From: GCA-2726245 sp035513655
Lineage (GTDB): Bacteria > Planctomycetota > Planctomycetia > Pirellulales > Pirellulaceae
Direction of reading: 5' to 3'
NCBI GenBank assembly: GCA_035513655.1
Contig: DATKBV010000610.1
Coordinates: 1 to 5,739, forward strand
Length of the DNA stretch: 5,739 bases
In this document: piece after piece, positions 1 through 5,422 of the stretch
Layout of the letters: every line of letters begins with the position of its first letter
Position numbering within the stretch: position 1 is the stretch's first letter
The notes under the pieces: generated by a model
The model's input: only the letters and a program-made list of their open reading frames with translations
Told to the model about the DNA's origin: nothing
The model's database searches: none
Position numbers and translations under genes: made by a program

Positions 1-194
1 CCTTCGGCAACTCGGTACTCGGCCGAAAAGGTTGCCTTGTCGCCGCCTGAAGAACCACTTAACCCAGGAATGCCCAATTGGTCGATGATGTTCAGCTTTG
101 GTAAGTCCGGTTTCTCCTGGGCGAGAGCAATCGAGCCGCACAACAGAACAAGACAAGTCAGGAGCGTCGAAACGGACTGAGGTAGCCGGTTCAT
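1..194 (-). CDS. Secreted protein N-terminus, probably DsbD-like thiol:disulfide interchange protein (partial)
   Basis: Only the first 64 codons are present; the gene continues past the left edge. Translation from the ATG at 194 gives an exported N-terminus. There is a short basic start (MNR), a hydrophobic core at about residues 10-24 (LLTCLVLLCGSIAL), and a likely signal peptidase I site after Ala25 (ALA before QEK). No proper lipobox is seen at either Cys. A Pro/Gly/Ser linker follows (about 28-51), and at about 54-64 the text TFSAEYRVAE begins what looks like a folded domain. That opening resembles the periplasmic N-terminal domain of planctomycete DsbD-family proteins, which pass electrons across the membrane to periplasmic thiols. 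This is my recollection of the family and rests on about ten residues; no CxxC or membrane segments can be seen here. The start is supported by AAAGG nine bases upstream. Export is fairly secure; the DsbD label is tentative. Confidence 0.6.
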   Translation of the reverse strand, partial: MNRLPQSVSTLLTCLVLLCGSIALAQEKPDLPKLNIIDQLGIPGLSGSSGGDKATFSAEYRVAE

Positions 195-355
195 GCTGGA
201 TTACCTTTGAAAGTGAGTAACAACAACTTCCTCGATTAACGGCAAGACGAATGCAATACGTACAAACCAGATCCTAACGTATATCCGCATTATCGACCGA
301 TCGCCTCAATTGTTTAGTAAATCGCCGCACAATCAAGTCGGCTGTTACAGGCTCG
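195..355. other. 161-base spacer between two minus-strand genes
   Basis: This stretch separates the stop of the phosphotransferase from the start of the DsbD-like gene. I see no convincing rho-independent terminator (no GC stem followed by a T run on the minus strand) and no clear -35/-10 pair, although it is AT-richer than the genes. The one notable element is an inverted repeat, ATACGT at 256-261 and ACGTAT at 277-282. Whether the two genes are cotranscribed cannot be decided from the sequence. Confidence 0.5.
204..208 (-). promoter_or_regulatory. Ribosome binding site for the secreted DsbD-like gene
   Basis: On the minus strand this reads AAAGG and lies nine bases before the ATG at 194. 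The sequence and spacing suit a Shine-Dalgarno site, and it supports the chosen start. Confidence 0.6.
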
Positions 356-1342
356 TTACATCTGAAGGAGCCGTGCGAGTATTTCATTCAATCGTTCCGA
401 GACGCGTTCTTCGTCTTCAAATTGGCGGCCTTCGACGGCGATCCACTGCACCCAATTCATGCCAGAGAGCAAGACCGTACTCCGGTCATAGGCATCGACC
501 AACATCAGTTCGTCGGGGGCCAACGGGCGTAGTGTTTGGTAAGCCGTCAGTCCTCGCTCCCACATTGCTCGGTCGCCGCCAGCGAGGCTGCCGAGCAAAC
601 GAGAGATATCGCAGGCCACGTGATCGGTTTGCAGCGCACCGAAATCGATGATGCCACTTACCTCGTCGCCCTCGAACAGCACATGATCGTGCCAAACGTC
701 GCGAATGCATGGCTGGCGAGGCACCCGGGCATGACTTGCCGCCGCCAAAAGGGGCTTCGTCTTGGACGCGTGTTGGTCAAAAAGGCTCAAAATGGACGCG
801 GCCCGCCACGCGAATTCGATCGATTCCATCTCCACGACGGCTCGCAACATCTCGTCGGTTCCTGTGTTGCTCAGCCGCTCAAGCTGCTCGCGACGATGCA
901 CGATTCCAGGGGGACTTCCGGCCCGTAAACCCAAGTTCTCCGCGCCCCGATGAAACTGTGCGAGAGCGAGCATCGCGGCGTTCAAGCGTTCAGAGGTGGG
1001 GTGTTCGTGAAAATCAGCTTGGCCCGGCATCCAGCGAGTGAGTTCCCACAGGTGTCCAGCCAAGGATACATAGGTCTGACTGTCCCGCGCGCGAAAAGGA
1101 ATGGGCAACTTTGCAAAGCCATTGACCGAGACGTGACAGAGCACGTCGTGAATGGACTGTAGCTGGGCTCGGTTAGGGTGCTCCTGCGGCCAGCGTCGGA
1201 GGCAGAGTTGAGTTTCGCCGGTAGTAATTCGCCAAAACGCTGCCCCGCTGAAGCCGCCCGCCCCGTTCAAAGGATCGATATTGCGGGCGACGACATCCGG
1301 ATAATGGCTCAAAACGCTCGCGACCGTGGCTTGATCAGACAT
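356..1342 (-). CDS. APH/choline-kinase-fold phosphotransferase, substrate unknown, with a variant catalytic loop
   Basis: A 328-residue protein from the ATG at 1342. It has the protein-kinase-like fold of the aminoglycoside phosphotransferase superfamily, whose members transfer ATP phosphate to small molecules in the cytoplasm. An N-terminal Gly-rich nucleotide loop (NGAGGFSGAAFW, residues 26-37) is followed by CLRRW (47-51), where Arg sits near the usual ATP-contacting Lys, and a hinge-like LWELTRWMPG. The catalytic region reads IRDVWHDHVLF (213-223), then GIIDFG (230-235) with metal-binding Asp233, and Asp245 in a CDISRLLGSL segment. Aligned with the family HGDxxxxN loop, Asp215 takes the catalytic position, but His is replaced by Arg214 or Ile213 and the metal-binding Asn by His220. 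A TTG at 1405 would add 21 residues and has GGAG four bases upstream. I prefer 1342 because homologues of this type, as I recall them, begin close to the SDQATVASVL segment; its own Shine-Dalgarno is poor. Nothing points to antibiotic resistance. The fold is secure; the substrate is not known. Confidence 0.85.
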   Translation of the reverse strand: MSDQATVASVLSHYPDVVARNIDPLNGAGGFSGAAFWRITTGETQLCLRRWPQEHPNRAQLQSIHDVLCHVSVNGFAKLPIPFRARDSQTYVSLAGHLWELTRWMPGQADFHEHPTSERLNAAMLALAQFHRGAENLGLRAGSPPGIVHRREQLERLSNTGTDEMLRAVVEMESIEFAWRAASILSLFDQHASKTKPLLAAASHARVPRQPCIRDVWHDHVLFEGDEVSGIIDFGALQTDHVACDISRLLGSLAGGDRAMWERGLTAYQTLRPLAPDELMLVDAYDRSTVLLSGMNWVQWIAVEGRQFEDEERVSERLNEILARLLQM

Positions 1343-1407
1343 TCCGAGGTCAAGTCTCAACTTTCCCGCGTAACTCGCCAACCGCATCAGCGGCAGAATC
1401 GGCAAAA

Positions 1408-1437
1408 TTCTCCGAACTATCCCAGCTTGTCGGAGAA
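1408..1437 (-). promoter_or_regulatory. Perfect 8-bp inverted repeat in the phosphotransferase leader
   Basis: TTCTCCGA at 1408-1415 and TCGGAGAA at 1430-1437 are exact reverse complements with a 14-base loop. In the minus-strand transcript the 3' arm contains GGAG (1410-1413) and is followed directly by TTTT, just before the alternative TTG start at 1405. It could mask that ribosome binding site or act as a weak attenuator. The pairing is seen directly; function is inference. Confidence 0.4.
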
Positions 1438-1549
1438 ATTCGTTGCGGGCTAGAATGTAACGGTTGTCCTTATCGGACGTAAGAGTCGCAATTGCCTAAC
1501 GATGGTGTATATTTTACCTACATTGCTTAGGTGCATACCGTGACACTAC

Positions 1550-1574
1550 CGCGCTTGCATCGCTCGCTAGCGCG
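1550..1574 (+). promoter_or_regulatory. GC-rich hairpin in the metalloprotease leader
   Basis: CGCGCT (1550-1555) and AGCGCG (1569-1574) are exact reverse complements with a 13-base loop. A second, smaller option, CGCT/AGCG (1561-1572), competes with it. There is no T run after the stem, so it does not look like an intrinsic terminator. It could stabilise or structure the 5' leader. Confidence 0.35.
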
Positions 1575-1592
1575 ACCCTGCCTACCCTGCCT
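1575..1592 (+). repeat. Exact 9-bp tandem duplication (ACCCTGCCT twice)
   Basis: ACCCTGCCT at 1575-1583 is repeated immediately at 1584-1592, and the ribosome binding site begins one base later. Two units could arise by slippage. The position, wedged between a hairpin and the Shine-Dalgarno, is what makes it notable. Confidence 0.8.
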
Positions 1593-1596
1593 AGGA
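1593..1596 (+). promoter_or_regulatory. Ribosome binding site of the metalloprotease
   Basis: AGGA lies nine bases before the ATG at 1606. Together with the signal peptide that begins exactly there, it decides the start against the in-frame GTG at 1531. Confidence 0.6.
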
Positions 1597-1605
1597 ATAA
1601 GAAAC

Positions 1606-4323
1606 ATGAATTCAATCGCTCTCCGCAAATTTCTCGTGGTATTCGGGATCGGTTTAATCACCGCGACGGTTGGATTTGCTGACGACCCAGCAACGTCGAC
1701 CGAAGGCGAGTCGAACCCTAAGGCAGCGGAAGCGGAAGCTACCCCGACCTCATCAACGACGCCAACTGCGTCGACATCCACGCCGAAAGCTCCAGCACCC
1801 GCCTATGCGGCATTGCTGAAGGATGCAAAGACGCATACGGGAATGCTGACGCTGTATGAAAAAGAAAGCAAGTTGTATGCCGAAATGAGCGGCTCGGATT
1901 ACGGCTCGGAATACATCGTTCTGATTTCGATCGCCAAGGGCGTCGGGATGAGCCCGTTGCTTGGTGGATATAGCTGGGGTTTCGGTGATGATTGGGTCTG
2001 GACGTTTCGTAAAGTCGACCAGAACGTTCACGTGATTCGAAAGAATGTTCGGTTTGAAGCCAAGAAGGGTTTTCCCGAGAGCTTCGCGTTACAGAACGCA
2101 TATACCGATAGTGTTCTCTTCAGTCTGCGGATCGTCTCGAAGGGTCCCAAGGGCGGTGACTTGGTCGATATGACGCCAATCTTCATGAGCGACCTTCCGC
2201 AAATCAGCCAGTTCTTACCAGGCTTTGGTTTTACCGCGGATCGATCGACATGGGCCACGGTGAAGGCATTCCCCAAGAACATTGAACTCGAGGTCGCTGC
2301 GACTTACGCTTCCAGCGGTCGCTTGTCCTACGATACGGTTGCGGACTCGCGCGGGATGACGATCCATGTTCATTATTCGATTAGCAAGCTTCCTTCGACC
2401 GGATATCAGCCGCGGATGGCGGACGATCGGATCGGATATTTTCTGACCGTTCGCAAGGACTACAACAAGGACAGCGACCGCGATCAATTCGTCCGGTATG
2501 TCAATCGCTGGCACCTTGAAAAGCCACCCGGTGCCACCGACGCGCCTTACCCGCCGAAGGAACCGATCATTTTCTGGATCGAAAAGACCGTTCCTCACAA
2601 ATATCGCCAGCCGGTTCGCGAAGGGATTGCGGAATGGAATAAGGCATTTGAAAAGGCGGGTTGGATCAACGCGATCGAAGTCCGGCAGCAACCCGACGAC
2701 GCGGACTGGGATCCAGAGGACATCAACTACAATACGTTCCGATGGATTACCGCCGATGCCGGATTTGCGATGGGACCGTCGCGCGTGAATCCATATACCG
2801 GCCAGATTCTCGACGCGGATATTATCTTTGATGCCGACTTCCTCAAGTTCTGGAAAGAAGAATTCGAGACGCTCACTCCGGACGATGTCGCCGCCATGAC
2901 CGGCGGGCCGCTCGATCCTCCGACCGACAAGTCGTTGAAAGCCTTTGGCCTCGCGCGGAAGCAACCTGAATGCCGTTTGAGCACTGGCATGGCGAGCCAG
3001 ATGGCCTTCGGCACAGCAGCCATTCTCTCCCGCGCCGAAGCCAAGGATGCGGTCGAGATGAAAGAGAAGCTCATTATGCAAGGATTGAAAGAAGTCACCA
3101 TGCACGAAGTCGGGCATACGCTCGGCCTGCGGCACAACTTCAAGGCCAGCAAGATGCTCAGTCTGAAAGACTTGAACGATCCCGCCAAGACTCGCGAGAG
3201 CGGCATGGTCGGATCCGTGATGGATTACAGCCCAACCAACATCGTCTCGAAAGAGTGGGAGCAAGGCGATTACTATACGACCACGCTTGGCCCGTATGAC
3301 TATTGGGCAATTGAATACGGGTACAAACCGCTCTCCGGAGGAACCACCGGTGAAGTCAAGGAGTTGGCGAAGATTGCGTCGCGGAGCGGCGAACCACAAC
3401 TCGCGTACGCGACCGATGAAGACACCGTTGGCAGCGATCCCGATCCAAGCTCAAACCGATTTGATCTCGGTGCCGATGCCCTCGAGTATGCGAAGATGCG
3501 GGCTCAGGTCGTGCAGGAAATCCTCCCCGAACTGACGAAGCGAACTACTGAAGAGGGCAAAGATTATACGCAGACTCGCCGTGCCTTAAACATCTTGCTG
3601 TCACAGCACGGCCAAGGCATGTTCTTTGTCGCACGTTACGTAGGTGGTTTACACACAAGCCGTAGCCACCACGGCGACAAAGATGCCAAGCCGCCCATCG
3701 AACTTGTCGATGTAGCGCAGCAACGAGAAGCTTTGACGCTGCTCGAAGAAAAAGTCTTTAGCGACAAGCCCTACCAGTTTCCGGAGGATTTGTATAAGCA
3801 TTTGGGAACGTCGAATTGGAACCATTGGGGGACCTCTGGTTCGACCCGAAAGGACTTTCCGCTGCACAGTGTCGTTTCCATGTGGCAGACACGAGTCCTC
3901 GACCAGCTGATGTCCTCGACCGTGCTGGTGCGAATTCACGATATCGAGTTGAAGGCGGGATCTGACCAAGACGTACTGACGACAGCCGAATTGATCGAGC
4001 GACTGACCAAATCGATCTTCTCTGAACTCGAAACGGTCAAGGAAGGCGACTTCACGAATCGCAAGCCAGCGATCAGCAGTCTGCGCCGCGGCCTGCAGCG
4101 CGAGTACCTGCGAAAGCTCTCGAACTTGGCGATGGGACGCACCTCCGCACCCGATGACTGTCAAACGATCGCTTACGCCGATCTGTCTTCATTGGAGGCT
4201 CGGATCGGGCAAATGCTGAAGAGCAATGTCAAGCTGGACAGTTACTCGCGAGCGCATTTGGTTGAATCTGCGAGTCGCATCCAGAAGGTGCTCGATGCCG
4301 ATTTATCACTTAACGCCCCATAA
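1606..4323 (+). CDS. Exported zinc-dependent metalloprotease, DUF5117/DUF4953 (metzincin-like) family
   Basis: A 905-residue protein predicted to hydrolyse peptides outside the cytoplasm. Residues 1-25 form a signal peptide (hydrophobic core LVVFGIGLITATVGF, cleavage after Ala25). Residues 26-65 are a Thr/Ala/Pro/Ser/Glu-rich disordered linker. From Tyr67 the N-terminal part matches the DUF5118/DUF5117 pattern (LYEKESKLYAEM, then GSEYIVLISIAKG and later DRIGYFLTVRKDY). The catalytic part has WIEKTVPHKYR starting at Trp324 and AIEWN-like packing (IAEWNKAFEKAGW). It then carries the full metzincin zinc motif HEVGHTLGLRH, with ligands His500, His504 and His510, general base Glu501 and Gly507, and a Met-turn SVMDY at Met539. 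The remaining 370 residues form a mostly helical-looking tail without a recognised repeat, membrane anchor or sorting signal. All key residues are present, so it should be active. This family is common in planctomycetes and Bacteroidetes; physiological substrates are generally unknown. The start at 1606 is set by the AGGA site and signal peptide; a GTG at 1531 would add a charged stretch ahead of the signal. Confidence 0.92.
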   Translation: MNSIALRKFLVVFGIGLITATVGFADDPATSTEGESNPKAAEAEATPTSSTTPTASTSTPKAPAPAYAALLKDAKTHTGMLTLYEKESKLYAEMSGSDYGSEYIVLISIAKGVGMSPLLGGYSWGFGDDWVWTFRKVDQNVHVIRKNVRFEAKKGFPESFALQNAYTDSVLFSLRIVSKGPKGGDLVDMTPIFMSDLPQISQFLPGFGFTADRSTWATVKAFPKNIELEVAATYASSGRLSYDTVADSRGMTIHVHYSISKLPSTGYQPRMADDRIGYFLTVRKDYNKDSDRDQFVRYVNRWHLEKPPGATDAPYPPKEPIIFWIEKTVPHKYRQPVREGIAEWNKAFEKAGWINAIEVRQQPDDADWDPEDINYNTFRWITADAGFAMGPSRVNPYTGQILDADIIFDADFLKFWKEEFETLTPDDVAAMTGGPLDPPTDKSLKAFGLARKQPECRLSTGMASQMAFGTAAILSRAEAKDAVEMKEKLIMQGLKEVTMHEVGHTLGLRHNFKASKMLSLKDLNDPAKTRESGMVGSVMDYSPTNIVSKEWEQGDYYTTTLGPYDYWAIEYGYKPLSGGTTGEVKELAKIASRSGEPQLAYATDEDTVGSDPDPSSNRFDLGADALEYAKMRAQVVQEILPELTKRTTEEGKDYTQTRRALNILLSQHGQGMFFVARYVGGLHTSRSHHGDKDAKPPIELVDVAQQREALTLLEEKVFSDKPYQFPEDLYKHLGTSNWNHWGTSGSTRKDFPLHSVVSMWQTRVLDQLMSSTVLVRIHDIELKAGSDQDVLTTAELIERLTKSIFSELETVKEGDFTNRKPAISSLRRGLQREYLRKLSNLAMGRTSAPDDCQTIAYADLSSLEARIGQMLKSNVKLDSYSRAHLVESASRIQKVLDADLSLNAP

Positions 4324-4340
4324 CGTCAGGGAGTTATGGG
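4317..4340 (+). promoter_or_regulatory. Perfect 8-bp hairpin across the metalloprotease stop codon
   Basis: CCCATAAC (4317-4324) and GTTATGGG (4333-4340) are exact reverse complements with an 8-base loop. The metalloprotease TAA (4321-4323) is in the 5' arm. AGGGAG (4328-4333) occupies the loop and the first base of the 3' arm. No T run follows, so it is a poor intrinsic terminator and more likely a translational or RNA-stability element, if it has a function. Confidence 0.45.
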
Positions 4341-4353
4341 TCTAGTGCTCCTT
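4328..4353 (+). promoter_or_regulatory. Alternative hairpin pairing AGGGAG with CTCCTT upstream of folP
   Basis: AGGGAG (4328-4333) can pair with CTCCTT (4348-4353) using five Watson-Crick pairs and one G-U, around a 14-base loop. It shares position 4333 with the hairpin at 4317-4340 and its loop holds the other arm, so the two folds exclude each other. The pairing is seen; a regulatory role is inference. Confidence 0.3.
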
Positions 4354-4358
4354 ACGTG

Positions 4359-5258
4359 ATGTCTGTTTCAACGGCGAAATCGTTACTCGAGCAAAGGGCT
4401 CCCCGGTGGCAATTGCGCACTCGCGCGTTGACCTTCGATTCGATTCCCGTCCTGATGGGCATCATCAATGTCACCCCCGACAGTTTCTCGGATGGCGGAT
4501 GTTTCTTCGACACACAGGCGGCGATCGATCAAGCGCTGCGGCTGGTAGAGGCTGGTGCCGGCATCCTCGACATTGGCGGGGAAAGCACGCGCCCCTATTC
4601 GACACCCGTCACAGCGGACGATGAGCGACGGCGGGTCATCCCGGTGATCGAAGCCATCTGCGAACAGGTCGACATTCCAGTGTCGATTGACACCTCGAAG
4701 GCCAGCGTCGCTCGAGATGCGATCGTGGCGGGCGTCGAGATCATCAATGATGTCACCGGGCTAGCAGGCGACGATCGTATGATGCAGTTGGCGGTAGAGA
4801 GTGGCGTTGGGGTCTGTGCCATGCATATGCAAGGCACGCCCCAAACGATGCAAGACGCGCCCTCCTATGCGGACGTGGTTGCCGACATTCATCGCTATCT
4901 GGCCGAACGGCGTGACAGCTTGCTCGCCGCCGGTCTAGAGCGAACGAGGATCTGCCTCGATCCTGGAATCGGGTTCGGCAAGACCCATCAACACAATCTC
5001 ACCTTGCTGGCAAATTGCCATCGCTTCCACGACCTTGGTTGCCCCTTGCTCGTCGGCCACTCCCGGAAAGGCTTTATCGGCAAGGTGTTGGCTGACAAAG
5101 AGGCGGATCGAACGGCCGCGACACTGGGCATCTCAGTGGCGCTAGCACTTCAGGGAGTCCAAGTGATTCGCGTCCATGATGTCGCCGAGACCTCGCAAGC
5201 ATTGAGGCTCTTCGCAGCGGTCGGTGGCTTCGATGGCAAGCCGTTACAGCTCGATTAG
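4359..5258 (+). CDS. folP: Dihydropteroate synthase
   Basis: Condenses 6-hydroxymethyl-7,8-dihydropterin pyrophosphate with p-aminobenzoate to give dihydropteroate in cytoplasmic folate synthesis; it is the sulfonamide target. From the ATG at 4359 it is 299 residues, slightly longer than typical because of about 15 extra N-terminal residues. Its TIM-barrel signatures appear in order: MGIINVTPDSFSDGG (33-47), GGESTRP (73-79), SIDTSK with Asp111, INDVTG, MHMQGTPQTMQ, DPGIGFGK (201-208), GHSRKG (233-238, with Lys237 as the catalytic-site Lys), and RVHDV (271-275). Phe43 and Pro79 match E. coli Phe28 and Pro64, and there is no insertion after TPDSF, so it looks like a housekeeping sulfonamide-sensitive type and not a mobile Sul enzyme. 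A GTG directly precedes the ATG (4356), giving an ambiguous double start. No good Shine-Dalgarno lies at normal spacing; AGGGAG is 25 bases away. It lies 35 bases after the metalloprotease, so cotranscription is plausible. Confidence 0.97.
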   Translation: MSVSTAKSLLEQRAPRWQLRTRALTFDSIPVLMGIINVTPDSFSDGGCFFDTQAAIDQALRLVEAGAGILDIGGESTRPYSTPVTADDERRRVIPVIEAICEQVDIPVSIDTSKASVARDAIVAGVEIINDVTGLAGDDRMMQLAVESGVGVCAMHMQGTPQTMQDAPSYADVVADIHRYLAERRDSLLAAGLERTRICLDPGIGFGKTHQHNLTLLANCHRFHDLGCPLLVGHSRKGFIGKVLADKEADRTAATLGISVALALQGVQVIRVHDVAETSQALRLFAAVGGFDGKPLQLD

Positions 5259-5422
5259 TTAGATCAGACTGGCGATCCCGCAAGAGTGTAAGGCACGCTG
5301 GTGCCACAACTTAAGGCAGGCAATCGGCCATCTGGTGAGGAACGACTGAGATTGACTCAGGATGAACTTTGGCCGATACTCCCGTGAATTGTCTCGACAG
5401 TTTGCCGCGAGAGTGAGTCCGC
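5259..5422 (+). promoter_or_regulatory. Structured spacer between folP and proA
   Basis: This 164-base gap has several inverted repeats. GGCAC (5292-5296) and GTGCC (5301-5305) make a tight 5-bp stem with a 4-base loop, possibly a weak folP 3' end, but no T run follows. ATCGGCCA (5323-5330) and TGGCCGAT (5370-5377) form a perfect 8-bp long-range stem enclosing CTGAG/CTCAG (5346-5350 and 5356-5360). I found no match to a known riboswitch and no convincing promoter. It may be the proA 5' leader. Confidence 0.4.
5415..5417 (+). promoter_or_regulatory. Weak ribosome binding site of proA
   Basis: GAG lies five bases before the ATG at 5423, with another GAGAG at 5409-5413 nine bases away. Either could serve as a modest Shine-Dalgarno. 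Confidence 0.35.

Larger units (their letters stand above)
1343..1605. promoter_or_regulatory. Divergent intergenic region between the phosphotransferase and the metalloprotease
   Basis: Transcription of the two flanking genes diverges from here, so promoters for both are expected. The most AT-rich part is 1506-1528, where TATATT (1508-1513) is a candidate -10 for the plus strand; no good -35 lies 17 bases upstream of it. ACCTA (1516-1520) and TAGGT (1528-1532) form a short dyad just after it, as an operator near a transcription start might. On the minus strand TACATT (complement of about 1452-1457) is a weak -10 candidate. Further downstream are a GC-rich inverted repeat and a 9-bp tandem repeat, listed separately. 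Promoter assignment is speculative because planctomycete promoters often diverge from the sigma-70 consensus. Confidence 0.4.

Noticed and set aside
356..1342. Aminoglycoside resistance gene
   Set aside because: The fold is shared, but the catalytic loop differs from resistance enzymes and there is no mobile context. Kinases of this fold often act on ordinary metabolites.
1531..1605. GTG start extending the metalloprotease by 25 residues
   Set aside because: The extension would put an Arg/Pro/Cys-rich stretch before a normal signal peptide, and the AGGA site plus ATG at 1606 explain the start better.
2215..3399. Long minus-strand open frame of 394 codons opposite the metalloprotease
   Set aside because: It lies antisense to a gene with an intact zinc motif, has an Arg/Gly-rich low-information translation, shows no recognisable domain and has no ribosome site. 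It is a codon-bias shadow.
3649..4164. Minus-strand open frame of 171 codons inside the metalloprotease tail
   Set aside because: It is antisense to a clearly coding region, with no motif or start signal.
4317..4353. Rho-independent terminator between the metalloprotease and folP
   Set aside because: The stem is perfect but is followed by a mixed sequence (TCTAGTGCTCCTT) without a T run.
4359..5258. Mobile sulfonamide-resistance (Sul) dihydropteroate synthase
   Set aside because: There is no insertion after TPDSF, the sensitive-type Phe and Pro are kept, and there are no integron or transposon signals nearby.
5346..5370. Possible TPP riboswitch because of CTGAGA near proA
   Set aside because: Only that hexamer matches. 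The conserved GAACCTGAT and GGATAATGCCAGCG-type parts are absent, and CTGAG is explained by a local hairpin.
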